Below, piece after piece: positions 39,486-48,716 of a stretch of DNA of 64,000 bases. The notes below the pieces were generated by a model, which worked only from the letters and a program-made list of their open reading frames with translations, was not told the origin of the DNA and ran no database searches. Source of the DNA: VRUE01 sp963712595 (GTDB lineage Bacteria; Actinomycetota; Thermoleophilia; Solirubrobacterales; 70-9); assembly GCA_963712595.1 (NCBI GenBank), contig CAVQIM010000001.1, forward strand, positions 1,054,001 through 1,118,000. Direction: 5' to 3'. Each line of letters opens with the position of its first letter. Positions within the stretch are counted from its first letter, which is position 1. A program made the translations under genes and the position numbers.

Positions 39486-40700
39486 CTATGCCATCGCCCG
39501 CCGCAGGCCCTCGTCGATCGAGGTGAGGAACTCCTGCGTGGTCTGGAAGTCCTGGTCGGGACCGACGAGAAGCGCCAAGTCCTTGGTCATCTTGCCGCCT
39601 TCCACCGTCTCCACGCAGACCCGCTCCAGGGTCCCCGCGAAGCGTGAGACCTCAGGGGTGTCATCGAGTCGGCCGCGAGCGGCAAGGCCGCGGGTCCAGG
39701 CGAAGATCGAGGCGATCGGGTTGGTGGAGGTCGGCTTGCCCTGCTGGTGCTGGCGATAGTGACGGGTGACAGTGCCGTGGGCGGCCTCGGCCTCGACCGT
39801 CTTACCGTCGGGGCTCATCAGCACGCTGGTCATCAGGCCGAGCGAACCGAAGCCCTGGGCGACGGTGTCGGACTGGACGTCGCCGTCGTAGTTCTTGCAG
39901 GCCCAAACGTAGCCGCCCTCCCACTTCAGGGCGGCGGCAACCATGTCATCGATCAAGCGGTGTTCGTAGGCGATGCCCGCCGCCTCGAAGTCCGCCCTGA
40001 ACTCGTCCTCGTACACCTCGGCGAAGAGGTCCTTGAAGCGGCCGTCGTAGCGCTTGAGGATCGTGTTCTTGGTGGAGAGGTAGACCGGGTAGCCGCGGTC
40101 CAACCCGTACCGCATCGAGGCGCGGGCGAAATCGCGGATCGAGTCGTCGAGGTTGTACATAGCCATCGCGATACCCGCGCCGGGAAAGTCGTATACGTCG
40201 AGCTCGATCGGGTCCGAGCCGTCCTTGGGGGTATAGGTGAGCGTCAGCGTGCCCTCACCCGGGATCAGCGTGTCTGTGGCGCGGTACTGGTCGCCGAAGG
40301 CATGGCGGCCGATCACGATCGGCTTCGTCCAGCCGGGGACGAGGCGGGGGATGTTCGAGATCACGATCGGCTCGCGGAAGATGACGCCGCCGAGGATGTT
40401 GCGGATCGTGCCGTTGGGCGAGCGGTACATCTCCCTCAGCCCGAACTCCTCGACCCGCGCCTCGTCGGGCGTGATCGTCGCGCACTTGACGCCGACGCCG
40501 TGCTGCTTGATCGCGTTCGCGGCGTCAACGGTGACCTGGTCGCCGGTCGCGTCGCGACTCTCGATGCCGAGGTCGAAGTAGACCAGCTCGAGATCGAGGT
40601 AGGGCAGGATCAGCTGCTCCTTGATGAAGGCCCAGATGATCCGGGTCATCTCGTCGCCGTCGAGCTCGACGATCGGGTTCTCGACTGGGATCTTGCTCAC
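39486..40700 (-). CDS. icd: Isocitrate dehydrogenase (NADP+), dimeric eukaryote-like type
   Basis: A 404-residue NADP-dependent enzyme oxidising isocitrate to 2-oxoglutarate. It is the subtype II dimer like the mitochondrial/cytosolic form: 'VENPIVELDGDEMTRIIWAFIKEQLILPYLDLEL' at the start, 'PNGTIRNILGGVIFREPI' and 'AEAAHGTVTRHYRQHQQGKPTSTNPIASIFAWTRGL' near the C terminus. GTG at 40700 is chosen because homology begins there. It precedes mdh and is divergent from the AidB-like gene. Confidence 0.96.
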   Translation of the reverse strand: MSKIPVENPIVELDGDEMTRIIWAFIKEQLILPYLDLELVYFDLGIESRDATGDQVTVDAANAIKQHGVGVKCATITPDEARVEEFGLREMYRSPNGTIRNILGGVIFREPIVISNIPRLVPGWTKPIVIGRHAFGDQYRATDTLIPGEGTLTLTYTPKDGSDPIELDVYDFPGAGIAMAMYNLDDSIRDFARASMRYGLDRGYPVYLSTKNTILKRYDGRFKDLFAEVYEDEFRADFEAAGIAYEHRLIDDMVAAALKWEGGYVWACKNYDGDVQSDTVAQGFGSLGLMTSVLMSPDGKTVEAEAAHGTVTRHYRQHQQGKPTSTNPIASIFAWTRGLAARGRLDDTPEVSRFAGTLERVCVETVEGGKMTKDLALLVGPDQDFQTTQEFLTSIDEGLRRAMA

Positions 40701-40741
40701 GGGGTCGGCGATGCTATCGCTGGGCTGGCACAATCAGGGCG

Positions 40742-42409
40742 ATGGCCACCGTCGAGCGCCACAGCTCCGCCACCCACGAGGTCTTCAACCAGGCGCCGCC
40801 GCTGCAGGACTACAACCCCTTCGACGCCGACCGGCCGCTGGCCGAGGCGCTGCGGCGGGAGGGCGCCGAGTGGGCCGAGGGCCGCGCCCGCGAGCTGGGG
40901 GCGATCTGCGGCTCGAGCCAGACCATCCGCTGGGGCTTCGAGGCAAACGAGCGCAAGCCCGAGCTGCGCACCCACGACCGCTACGGCAACCGCATCGACG
41001 AGGTCGAGTTCGACGACTCCTGGCACGAGCTGATGCGAATCGGGGTCGGCAACGGGCTGCACGCGATGCCCTGGCGCGAACCCGGGCCCGGCGCCCACGT
41101 CGCCCGCGCCGCGCTGTTCATGCTGCTGATGCAGGCCGAGAGCGGCGTCGGCTGCCCGATCTCGATGACCTACTCGGCGATTCCGGCGCTGCGCAAGCAG
41201 CCGGAGCTCGCCGCCGAGTGGGAGGAGCGCTTCCTCTCGCTCGACTACGACGAGCGCTCGATGCCCGCGGAGCGCAAGAGCGGCGCGCTGTGCGGGATGG
41301 CGATGACCGAGAAGCAGGGCGGCTCGGACGTGCGCGCCAACACCACGGTGGCGTCGCCCCTGGGCGGCGGCGGACCGGGAGCCGAGTACGAGATCGTCGG
41401 CCACAAGTGGTTCTGCTCGGCGCCGATGTGCGACGCCTTCCTCGTCCTCGCCCAGACCGAATCGGGGATCTCCTGCTTCCTGATGCCGCGCTGGACACCC
41501 GACGGCGAGCGCAACGCCTTCCACATCCAGCGGCTCAAGGACAAGCTCGGCAACCGCTCCAACGCCTCCAGCGAGGTCGAGTTCCGCGGCGCCTGGGCGC
41601 GCATGGTCGGCGAGGAGGGACGCGGTGTGCCGACGATCATCGAGATGGTCAACCACACCCGCCTCGACTGCGTGATCGGCGCCGCCACCGGCTACCGCGC
41701 CGGAGTCGTCCAGGCCCTCAACCACACCGCCCACCGCTCCGCCTTCGGGGCCGACCTGATCGACCAGCCCCTGATGCAGAACGTCCTCGCCGACCTCGCC
41801 GTGGAGTCGGAGGCGGCGACCGTGGCTGCAATGAGACTCGCCCGCTCCTATGACGAAGTGGCGGCCGAGGACCCACAAGCTTTTGAGTTCAGGCGCCTTG
41901 CGAACCCGGTCCTCAAGTACTGGCTCTGCAAGCGCGCTCCCTCCCACGCCGTCGAGTGCCTCGAGTGCCTGGGCGGCAACGGCTATGTCGAGGAGTCGGG
42001 CTTGCCCCGTCTCTACCGAGAGGCCCCCCTCGCCTCGATTTGGGAGGGCTCCGGCAACGTCCAGTGCCTCGACGTCCTTCGCGCAATGGTCAAGAACCCG
42101 GCTTCCGTGGACGCCTTCTTCGCCGAGGTCCTCGAGGCAGCTGGCGCCGAACCGAAGCTCGACAGCTATGTCTCTTCCCTGCGCGACGAGATCCCCGGCG
42201 ACGTCGACACGATCCAGCACCGCGCCCGCCGCATCGTCGAACGCATGGCGGTCGCCCTCCAAGCTTCCCTCCTGGTCCGCTACGGCGACGAGGCCGTCGC
42301 CGACGCCTTCTGCGCCACGCGCCTCTCGGGCGACTGGGGCCAGGCCTTCGGAACCCTCCCCGCCGGCACGGACTTCGGGCGCATCATCGCCCGTCACCGC
42401 CCCGAGTAG
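40742..42409 (+). CDS. Acyl-CoA dehydrogenase-like protein, AidB type
   Basis: A 555-residue flavoprotein of the AidB branch of the acyl-CoA dehydrogenase superfamily. The FAD/substrate loop is 'MAMTEKQGGSDVRANTT', and the AidB-typical C-terminal block is 'SHAVECLECLGGNGYVEESGLPRLYREAPLASIWEGSGNVQCLDVLRAM'. Its N terminus 'EVFNQAPPLQDYNPFDAD' also matches AidB. In E. coli, AidB is part of the adaptive response to alkylation and binds DNA, although it also has weak isovaleryl-CoA activity. The catalytic base of typical ACADs is replaced by the AidB pattern. It stands alone, divergent from icd. Confidence 0.92.
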   Translation: MATVERHSSATHEVFNQAPPLQDYNPFDADRPLAEALRREGAEWAEGRARELGAICGSSQTIRWGFEANERKPELRTHDRYGNRIDEVEFDDSWHELMRIGVGNGLHAMPWREPGPGAHVARAALFMLLMQAESGVGCPISMTYSAIPALRKQPELAAEWEERFLSLDYDERSMPAERKSGALCGMAMTEKQGGSDVRANTTVASPLGGGGPGAEYEIVGHKWFCSAPMCDAFLVLAQTESGISCFLMPRWTPDGERNAFHIQRLKDKLGNRSNASSEVEFRGAWARMVGEEGRGVPTIIEMVNHTRLDCVIGAATGYRAGVVQALNHTAHRSAFGADLIDQPLMQNVLADLAVESEAATVAAMRLARSYDEVAAEDPQAFEFRRLANPVLKYWLCKRAPSHAVECLECLGGNGYVEESGLPRLYREAPLASIWEGSGNVQCLDVLRAMVKNPASVDAFFAEVLEAAGAEPKLDSYVSSLRDEIPGDVDTIQHRARRIVERMAVALQASLLVRYGDEAVADAFCATRLSGDWGQAFGTLPAGTDFGRIIARHRPE

Positions 42410-42412
42410 CGA

Positions 42413-43576
42413 CTACTTCGCGGCGTCGCGCAGCGCCCGTCCCACCTGCTCGGCGGTGATCACACCGGAGAGGCGCCCGTCGGCATCGACGGCCATCAGC
42501 GCGCCGAAGCGGCGCAAGGCCCGGCTGGAGAGCAGCGAGTCGAGCGGGGCGTCGTCGCGAACCTGGAAGGTGCCGTCGTCCCGCTCCAGCAGGTCCGAGA
42601 CGAACGAGGTGGTGCGGGAGGTCTCGGGGACCTCGTCGGCTTTGTCGCGAACGACGAGACCGAGAAAGCGGTAAGCGGTGTCCACGACCGGGAACCAGGG
42701 CCAGCGGTAGCGGAGGAAGTACTCGTCCAGAGCTTGCTCGACCGAGAGGTCATCCGGAATCGCTACGGGTTCGCGGTCCATTACGTCGGCAACGGAGAGC
42801 TTGCTGATCTTCCCCGTAAGCGCAGTCTGCATCGACGCCGCCTTGGCCGAGCTGTTGATGACGAAGCCGATCAGGGCGAGCCAGACGCCGCCGAAGGCGT
42901 CGCCGTTGGCGATCAGGAGGAGGCCGCCGCCGATGAAGATGTAGGCGAAGACACGGCCGAGGTTGGCGGCGAAGCGGGTGGCGGAGTTGCGGTCGCCGGT
43001 TCGCCACCAGGCGATCGCCCGCGCGATCCTGCCGCCGTCCATGGGGAAGGCCGGCAGCAGGTTGAAGACGAGGACGAGCAGGTTGATCGAGGCGAGCCAA
43101 CCGACCATCGCCATCGCTCCGGAGACGCCGGAGCCGCTCTCGATCAAGACCGCGCGCTTGAACTCCTCGGCCCCAACGGCCGCCAGGCCGATCGCCGTCA
43201 GCGCGATGACAATCGCGAGGGTGACCAATGGACCGGCCACGGCGACCTTGAACTCGGTCGAGGGGCTGTCGGATTCGCGGTCCATCCGCGCCATCCCGCC
43301 GAAGATCCAAAGCTGGATGCTGGAGATGCCGATCCCGTTGCGCAGCGCGGCGAAGGCGTGGCCGAGCTCGTGCAGGACGATCGAGCCGAAGAAGCCGAGC
43401 GCGCTGAGCACGGCGAGAAGGAAGGGGGTGGTGGCGCCGCTGCTCTCGCCGAGCACGTCCCCGTAGAAGCTCGAGAGCCAGAAGATGACGAGGAAGAGGA
43501 CGACGAACCAGGACCAGTCGACCGCGATGCGTATCCCCCGCACGTGGAAGAGGGTGATCGGTTTCCCGCCGGGCAT
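42413..43576 (-). CDS. Site-2 protease (M50) with CBS domain pair
   Basis: A 387-residue intramembrane metalloprotease-like protein. The zinc motif is 'VLHELGHAFAAL' in a transmembrane helix, and the third ligand is in 'NLLPAFPMDGGRIARA'. Six helices are visible over residues 15-240. The C-terminal 130 residues are two CBS modules ('VADVMDREPVAIPDDLSVEQALDEYFLRYRW' and 'ALMAVDADGRLSGVITAEQVG'), which probably sense adenine nucleotides. ATG at 43576 is chosen; upstream frame lacks homology. It is likely a regulated protease. It is divergent from the M28 peptidase gene with 35 bases between. Confidence 0.9.
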   Translation of the reverse strand: MPGGKPITLFHVRGIRIAVDWSWFVVLFLVIFWLSSFYGDVLGESSGATTPFLLAVLSALGFFGSIVLHELGHAFAALRNGIGISSIQLWIFGGMARMDRESDSPSTEFKVAVAGPLVTLAIVIALTAIGLAAVGAEEFKRAVLIESGSGVSGAMAMVGWLASINLLVLVFNLLPAFPMDGGRIARAIAWWRTGDRNSATRFAANLGRVFAYIFIGGGLLLIANGDAFGGVWLALIGFVINSSAKAASMQTALTGKISKLSVADVMDREPVAIPDDLSVEQALDEYFLRYRWPWFPVVDTAYRFLGLVVRDKADEVPETSRTTSFVSDLLERDDGTFQVRDDAPLDSLLSSRALRRFGALMAVDADGRLSGVITAEQVGRALRDAAK

Positions 43577-43611
43577 CCACCAATGGTAAGCGGCAGATAT
43601 GGTCGTTCCCG

Positions 43612-44832
43612 ATGACGCCCCCATCGACGGCTGAATCGACGATCGCCGAGCGGGTCGGCGCGCCCGACCAGGCCTGGCTGCGCGAGCTGCTCGAGGAGTT
43701 CGAGCAGTTCCACCGGCCTCCGGCATCCGAAGGGGAGCGGCGCGCCGCCGAGTGGATCGTCGAGCGCTTCGCCGAGCAGGGTGCAGAGGCGCGGATCGAG
43801 GCCGAGGACGCGCACGGGACCTTCTGGTGGCCGCTCGGCATCGGCGCCGCTCTGGGCGCCCTCGGGGGGATCGCGGCGCTGCGAGGCCGGCGGCTGCTGG
43901 GAACTGTCCTGGGCGCGATCGGCGCGGCCGGTATCGCCGACGACTTCCCTCCCGGCCAGCGCCGCCTGCGCCGACCGCTGCCCACTCGAACCACATACAA
44001 CGTCGTCTGCGAGCTGGGCCCGGCGGACGCCGAGCGCACCGTCGTCATCGTCGCCCACCACGATGCCGCCCACTCGGGACTCGTCTTTCACCCGGCGCTG
44101 CCCAAGATCGCCGACCGGCTCGGCCTGATCGAGGGACAGGACACCAGCCCTGCCCTGATGGCACCAGTGATCGGTGGCCCGATCCTCGCCGCCCTCGGCG
44201 CCCTCAGCGGCCGTCGCCTGCTGTCGAAGCTGGGGATCTTCTTCGGCCTCGGCTCGGCCGCAGCGATGGCCGACATCGGCCTGCGCAAGACCGTGCCCGG
44301 CGCAAACGACAACGGCACGGCCGTGGTCACGCTCTTGGCGCTCGCCCGTCGCTTCCGCGACGAGCCACCGCAGGACGTGCGGGTGATCCTGCTCTCGACC
44401 GGCTCCGAGGAGTCCTTCAGCGAGGGGATCAAGGCTTTCGGCGAACGTCACTTCCCAGATCTTCCGCGCGAGACCACGCTCTTTGCCTCGGTCGACTCGA
44501 TCGGCTCCCCCCACCTCCTGGTCCTGCGCGGCGAGGGCTTCCTGAAGATGCGCGAGTACTCGCCGCAGGCGCTGGCGCTGTTCGACGGCCTCGCGGAGGA
44601 GCTCGGCATCTGGCTCTTCCCCAACCTTCGCCTGCACAACGGGACCGACGGAATGGAGCCGCTGGCGGCGGGCTACGAGACGGTCTCGATCTGCGGCTGC
44701 ACCGACCTCAAGCAGCCGGCCAACTACCACTGGCCCAACGACCTCGCCGAGAACGTCGACTTCAGCAGCGTCGCCAACGGCGTCCGCCTGGTCGAGGCCG
44801 CAATCAGGCGCCTCGGCGAGCGCTGGCTGTAG
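43612..44832 (+). CDS. M28-family metallopeptidase, membrane-anchored
   Basis: A 406-residue peptidase of the M28 aminopeptidase clan. Zinc ligands are visible in 'IVAHHDAAHSG', 'PGANDNGTAV', 'LSTGSEES' and near 'NYHWPND'. A hydrophobic segment ('WWPLGIGAALGALGGIAAL') near residue 75 and another near 190 suggest membrane association. Bacterial M28 enzymes release N-terminal amino acids or degrade peptides. It is followed 9 bases after its stop by a 26-bp perfect hairpin. Confidence 0.85.
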   Translation: MTPPSTAESTIAERVGAPDQAWLRELLEEFEQFHRPPASEGERRAAEWIVERFAEQGAEARIEAEDAHGTFWWPLGIGAALGALGGIAALRGRRLLGTVLGAIGAAGIADDFPPGQRRLRRPLPTRTTYNVVCELGPADAERTVVIVAHHDAAHSGLVFHPALPKIADRLGLIEGQDTSPALMAPVIGGPILAALGALSGRRLLSKLGIFFGLGSAAAMADIGLRKTVPGANDNGTAVVTLLALARRFRDEPPQDVRVILLSTGSEESFSEGIKAFGERHFPDLPRETTLFASVDSIGSPHLLVLRGEGFLKMREYSPQALALFDGLAEELGIWLFPNLRLHNGTDGMEPLAAGYETVSICGCTDLKQPANYHWPNDLAENVDFSSVANGVRLVEAAIRRLGERWL

Positions 44833-44841
44833 CCAACCCTG

Positions 44842-44894
44842 CCGCCGACGGGCCTCAAATGAGCCCATTGGGCTCATTTGAGGCCCGTCGGCGG
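44842..44894 (+). terminator. Very long perfect hairpin (26-bp stem, 1-base centre)
   Basis: Bases 44842-44867 are the exact reverse complement of 44869-44894, with T44868 as centre. The stem runs from CCGCCGACGG outward to GAGCCCA inward. Such a cruciform-prone palindrome 9 bases after the M28 stop and 53 bases before sdhA should stop or insulate transcription. Only two T's follow, so it is not a classical terminator. Next to it, AAATCCGA (44902-44909) is inverted at 44918-44925. Confidence 0.75.
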
Positions 44895-44947
44895 TTGTGC
44901 GAAATCCGAGTGCGGGGTCGGATTTGGGGTCTATAGAGTCCGCGCTC

Positions 44948-46636
44948 GTGCCTTCCCATGACGTGCTCGTAATCGGTGCCGGCCTCGCCGGGCAGCGCGC
45001 CGCTTTGGCCGCCGCCGAGGAAGGCGTCTCGGTGGGGATCGTCAGCAAGGTCCACCCGGTGCGCTCGCACTCCAACGCGGCCCAGGGCGGGATCAACGCC
45101 GCGCTCAACCCGGGCGACTCCTGGGAGTCACACGCCTTCGACACGATCAAGGGCTCCGACTACCTCTCGGACCAGGACGCGGTCGAGATCATGTGCCGCG
45201 AGGCGCCGGAGGAGATCCTCCACCTCGAGCACCTCGGCGTCACCTTCCACCGCAACGAGGAGGGAAAGCTCGGCACCCGCGCCTTCGGCGGCGCCTCCGC
45301 CGCCCGCACCTACTACGTCGCCGACATCACCGGCCAGGCGATCATGCACGTCCTCTACGAGCAGCTGATGAAGTACTCCGACTCGGTCGCCCGCTACGAG
45401 GAGTGGTTCTGCACCGCGCTGGCGATGGATGAGCAGGGCGAGTGCTGCGGCGTCGTCACCCGCAACATCGCCGACGGCTCGATGGAGCTCTTCCGCGCCA
45501 AGTCGGTGATCCTCGCCTGCGGCGGCAACGGCCAGGTCTGGAAACCGACCACCAACGCGCTGATCTGCACCGGCGACGGGATCGCGATGGCCTACCGGGT
45601 CGGGGCGAAGCTGATGGACATGGAGATGATCCAGTACCACCCGACGACGCTGGCGGGCAAGGGCTTCCTGATCACCGAGGGCGCTCGCGGCGAGGGCGCC
45701 CACCTGCTCAACGCCAACGGCGAACGCTTCATGGAGAAGTACGCGCCGAACAAGATGGAGCTGGCCTCGCGCGACGTTGTCTCCCGCGCCGAGCAGACCG
45801 AGATCAACGAGGGCCGCGGCTTCCCCGACGGCACCGTCGCGCTCGACATCACCGTGGTGCCGAAAAAGCGCGTGCACGAGGCGCTGCGCGAGATCGTCCT
45901 CGTCGGCAAGGACTTCGCCGGGGTCGACATCACCCGCGAACCGATCCGGATCAAGCCCGGCAACCACTACACGATGGGCGGGGTCAAGACCGACGTCGAC
46001 GGCCGCACCGACATCCCCGGCCTCTACTCGGCCGGCGAGACCGCCTGCGTCTCCGTCCACGGCGGCAACCGGCTCGGCGCCAACTCGCTGCTCGACACGC
46101 TGATCTTCGGCCGCCGCTCGGGCGCCGACGCGGCGGCTCGGGCCAAGCGGATCGAGGGCTCGCGGCCGTCGAGGGCGGTGCTCGAGGCCGAGCAGGCGAC
46201 GATCGACGCGATCTCAGCTCGCGAGAAGGGCTCCGGGCGGCGCGTATCGGAGATCAAGCTGGAGCTGGGCACGATCATGGACGCCAAGGTCGCCGTCTTC
46301 CGCGACGAGGCCGGAATCCAGGAGGCGCTCGAGACGGTGCAGCGGCTCAAGGAGGAGGCCGAGACCGCCTACATCGACGACAAGGGCAGCGTCTTCAACC
46401 AGGACATCCTCGGCGCGATCGAGCTGGGCTACATGCTCGACAACGCCGAGTGCACCTGCATCGCCGCGCTGGAGCGCAAGGAGAGCCGCGGCGCCCAGTA
46501 CAGGACGGACTTCCCGGAGCGCAATGATGAGGAGTGGCTGAAGCACATAGACCTTCAGCTGAGCGACGACGGTCCCGAGATCTCCTACTCCGAGGTGACG
46601 ATCACCCAGTGGGAACCGCAAGAGAGGACTTACTGA
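44948..46636 (+). CDS. sdhA: Succinate dehydrogenase / fumarate reductase flavoprotein subunit
   Basis: A 562-residue flavoprotein. The FAD-binding start is 'VLVIGAGLAGQRAALAAAEEG', the covalent FAD His is in 'HSNAAQGGINAAL', and active-site stretches are 'TEGARGEGAHLLNANGERFM' and 'GNHYTMGGVKTDVDGRTDIPGLYSAGE'. It oxidises succinate or reduces fumarate. GTG at 44948 begins the homologous region. It is first of a three-gene unit, its stop sharing one base with the sdhB start (TGATG). The accompanying third subunit points to type E SDH, without cytochrome b anchors. Confidence 0.95.
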   Translation: MPSHDVLVIGAGLAGQRAALAAAEEGVSVGIVSKVHPVRSHSNAAQGGINAALNPGDSWESHAFDTIKGSDYLSDQDAVEIMCREAPEEILHLEHLGVTFHRNEEGKLGTRAFGGASAARTYYVADITGQAIMHVLYEQLMKYSDSVARYEEWFCTALAMDEQGECCGVVTRNIADGSMELFRAKSVILACGGNGQVWKPTTNALICTGDGIAMAYRVGAKLMDMEMIQYHPTTLAGKGFLITEGARGEGAHLLNANGERFMEKYAPNKMELASRDVVSRAEQTEINEGRGFPDGTVALDITVVPKKRVHEALREIVLVGKDFAGVDITREPIRIKPGNHYTMGGVKTDVDGRTDIPGLYSAGETACVSVHGGNRLGANSLLDTLIFGRRSGADAAARAKRIEGSRPSRAVLEAEQATIDAISAREKGSGRRVSEIKLELGTIMDAKVAVFRDEAGIQEALETVQRLKEEAETAYIDDKGSVFNQDILGAIELGYMLDNAECTCIAALERKESRGAQYRTDFPERNDEEWLKHIDLQLSDDGPEISYSEVTITQWEPQERTY

Positions 46637-47808
46637 TGTCCGAGTACACGCTGAAGGTCCGCCGCTACCAACCCGAGAGCGGCGAGGGGCCCTACTGGGA
46701 GGAGTTCAAGGTCGAGCTCGACCCCTCGCTCTCCGTCCTCGACGGGCTGCTGCAGGCCAAGGACCGCGACGACGGCTCGCTCTCGGTCCGCTGCTCCTGC
46801 CGCGCCGCGATCTGCGGCTCCTGCGGGATGAAGATCAACGGCCAGTCCGGCCTCGGCTGCAAGACCCAGATCGGCGAGGCCCAGGAGCTGGCGGAGAAGA
46901 AGGCGAGCGTCAGCCCCAGCGCAAATGGCGAGACCCCGGCGATCGTCGTTGAGCCGATGGGGAACATGCCTGTGATCAAGGACCTGATCACGGACATGGA
47001 GTCGACGCACTGGACCAAGATCCGCCGCGTCACCCCCTGGCTCCTCCCCCACGGCGAGCCGCCCGAGCGCGAGTACGTGGTCGAGCCCGAGTCGATGATC
47101 GACATCACCCAGTCGATGGCCTGCATCCAGTGCGGCGCCTGCGTCTCCTCCTGCCTCTCGATGGAAGCCGACCCCGACTTCATCGGGCCCGCGGCGCTGG
47201 CCAAGGCCTACCGCTTCGTCGGCGACCCGCGCGACGCCGAGACCAAGGAGCGCCTGCACGACCTGGCGCACGATCCGCACGGGATCTACGACTGCACCCA
47301 CTGCTTCAGCTGCATCGACGCCTGCCCCAAGGGCGTGGCGCCGATGGACCAGATCATGCGCCTGCGCCGCAAAGCCGGCGAGGAGGGGATCGACGATCCC
47401 AACAACGGCCACAACCACGAGGCCGCCTTCGTCGGGATCATCGAGAAGAAGGGCACCCTCGACGAGGCGATGCTGCTGCAGGAGTCATTCGCGCCCGGCG
47501 TCAAAGGAAAGCTGAAACCGACCAAGGGCGCGATCAAGGGGCTGCTCGGCTCGATCCCCACGGCACTGCGCGCGGTGAGGAGCGGCAAGGGTCGCTTGAA
47601 CCTGATCCCCGGCCTTCACCACAAGCTCCCCGGCAACGCGATGGACGACGTCAAGGCGATCTACAAGCACACCGAGGAGCACCGCGAGGAATTCAACATC
47701 TACATCAAGGGCGAGGACGACGTCGAACCCGAGCCCGACGAGCCCACGGACGCCAATCTGGCGGCGGAGGCGGCAGCCGCCGCGGAGAGCGAGGACTCAC
47801 AGTCATGA
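46636..47808 (+). CDS. sdhB: Succinate dehydrogenase iron-sulfur subunit (extended type)
   Basis: A 390-residue Fe-S protein, longer than the usual 230-250. The plant-type [2Fe-2S] cysteines are C55, C60, C63 and C75. The first cluster motif is 'CIQCGACVSSC', and the second is 'CTHCFSCIDACPKGV'. The latter has a C-x2-C-x2-C-x3-CP pattern with an extra Cys where classical SdhB binds [3Fe-4S], so a second [4Fe-4S] is likely, as in archaeal type-E enzymes. The C-terminal 150 residues form an unusual acidic extension. Its stop overlaps the next start (ATGA). Confidence 0.93.
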   Translation: MSEYTLKVRRYQPESGEGPYWEEFKVELDPSLSVLDGLLQAKDRDDGSLSVRCSCRAAICGSCGMKINGQSGLGCKTQIGEAQELAEKKASVSPSANGETPAIVVEPMGNMPVIKDLITDMESTHWTKIRRVTPWLLPHGEPPEREYVVEPESMIDITQSMACIQCGACVSSCLSMEADPDFIGPAALAKAYRFVGDPRDAETKERLHDLAHDPHGIYDCTHCFSCIDACPKGVAPMDQIMRLRRKAGEEGIDDPNNGHNHEAAFVGIIEKKGTLDEAMLLQESFAPGVKGKLKPTKGAIKGLLGSIPTALRAVRSGKGRLNLIPGLHHKLPGNAMDDVKAIYKHTEEHREEFNIYIKGEDDVEPEPDEPTDANLAAEAAAAAESEDSQS

Positions 47809-48716
47809 GCGACGGTCAGATCAAGGTCGCCTACTGGCCCGGCTGCGTCTCGCGCGGCTTCACCACCGAGCTGCACGGCTCGATGGCCTTCGTCGCCGAG
47901 CGGCTCGGGATCGAGCTGGTCGAACTCGACCGCGCCAACTGCTGCGGCGCCGGCGTGATCGCCGAGCACAACCAGGAGCTGGCCGACACGCTCAACGCGC
48001 GCACCTTCGCCCTCGCCCAGCAGACCGGCCTGGCGATGATGAACATCTGCTCGACCTGCCAGGGCGCCCAGTCCGAGTGCCAGCAGCGCCTCGACGCCGA
48101 CTCCTCCTACCGCGCCCACATCAACGAGGTGCTGAGCGGCCAGGGCCTCGCCTACGAGAAGGACAAGGACGGCTTCACCAACAAGAACTTCCTCTGGCTG
48201 CTGGTCGAGGATTACGGCCTCGACCGCCTTGCCGAGCGGGTCAAGCGACCCCTCTCGGGCCTGCGCGTCGGCCCCTTCTACGGCTGCTACGTGGTGCGCC
48301 CGAAGGAACGCCTCGGCTACGACGAGTTCCCCGAGCGCGACCTCTACCTGGAGAAGGTGATCGAGGCGCTGGGCGGCGAAGTCGTCGAGTACGACGGCGC
48401 CCGCAAGTGCTGCGGCTTCCCGGTGATCACGATGAATCGCGAGACCTCGCTGCGCCAGTCCGGCACCCACGTCGGCGACGCGATCGATGCCGGCGCCGAC
48501 TGCCTCGTCACCCCCTGCCCGCTCTGCCATCTCAACCTCGACATGCAGCAGCCCGAGGCGGCCAAGGTCGTCAACCGCGACCTCGGCCTCGCCGTCCTGC
48601 ACCTCCCTCAGCTGGTCGGCCTCGCCCTCGGCGCCGAGCCGAAGCAGCTCGGGATGAGCAGGCACATCGCCTCGACCGGCCGGGTCGAGGAGCGCCTCGC
48701 CGCGGTTCCCGCCTAG
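47805..48716 (+). CDS. HdrB-like CCG-domain subunit (type-E SDH third subunit)
   Basis: A 303-residue protein with two cysteine-rich CCG domains: 'WPGCVSR', 'ANCCGAGV' and 'CSTCQGA' in the first; 'YGCYVVRP', 'RKCCGFPV' and 'PCPLCH' in the second. This matches heterodisulfide reductase subunit B and the SdhE (or SdhC-like) subunit of type-E succinate:quinone oxidoreductases, which bind a noncubane or [2Fe-2S]/Zn site and replace the membrane anchor. It should pass electrons to quinone at the membrane face. It overlaps sdhB by 4 bases. No SdhF-type small gene follows, because the next gene is convergent. Confidence 0.88.
   Translation: MSDGQIKVAYWPGCVSRGFTTELHGSMAFVAERLGIELVELDRANCCGAGVIAEHNQELADTLNARTFALAQQTGLAMMNICSTCQGAQSECQQRLDADSSYRAHINEVLSGQGLAYEKDKDGFTNKNFLWLLVEDYGLDRLAERVKRPLSGLRVGPFYGCYVVRPKERLGYDEFPERDLYLEKVIEALGGEVVEYDGARKCCGFPVITMNRETSLRQSGTHVGDAIDAGADCLVTPCPLCHLNLDMQQPEAAKVVNRDLGLAVLHLPQLVGLALGAEPKQLGMSRHIASTGRVEERLAAVPA

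Noticed and set aside
40697..42397. 566-codon minus-strand frame opposite the AidB-like gene
   Set aside because: Val/Leu/Asp-rich shadow; the plus strand has AidB signatures over its full length.
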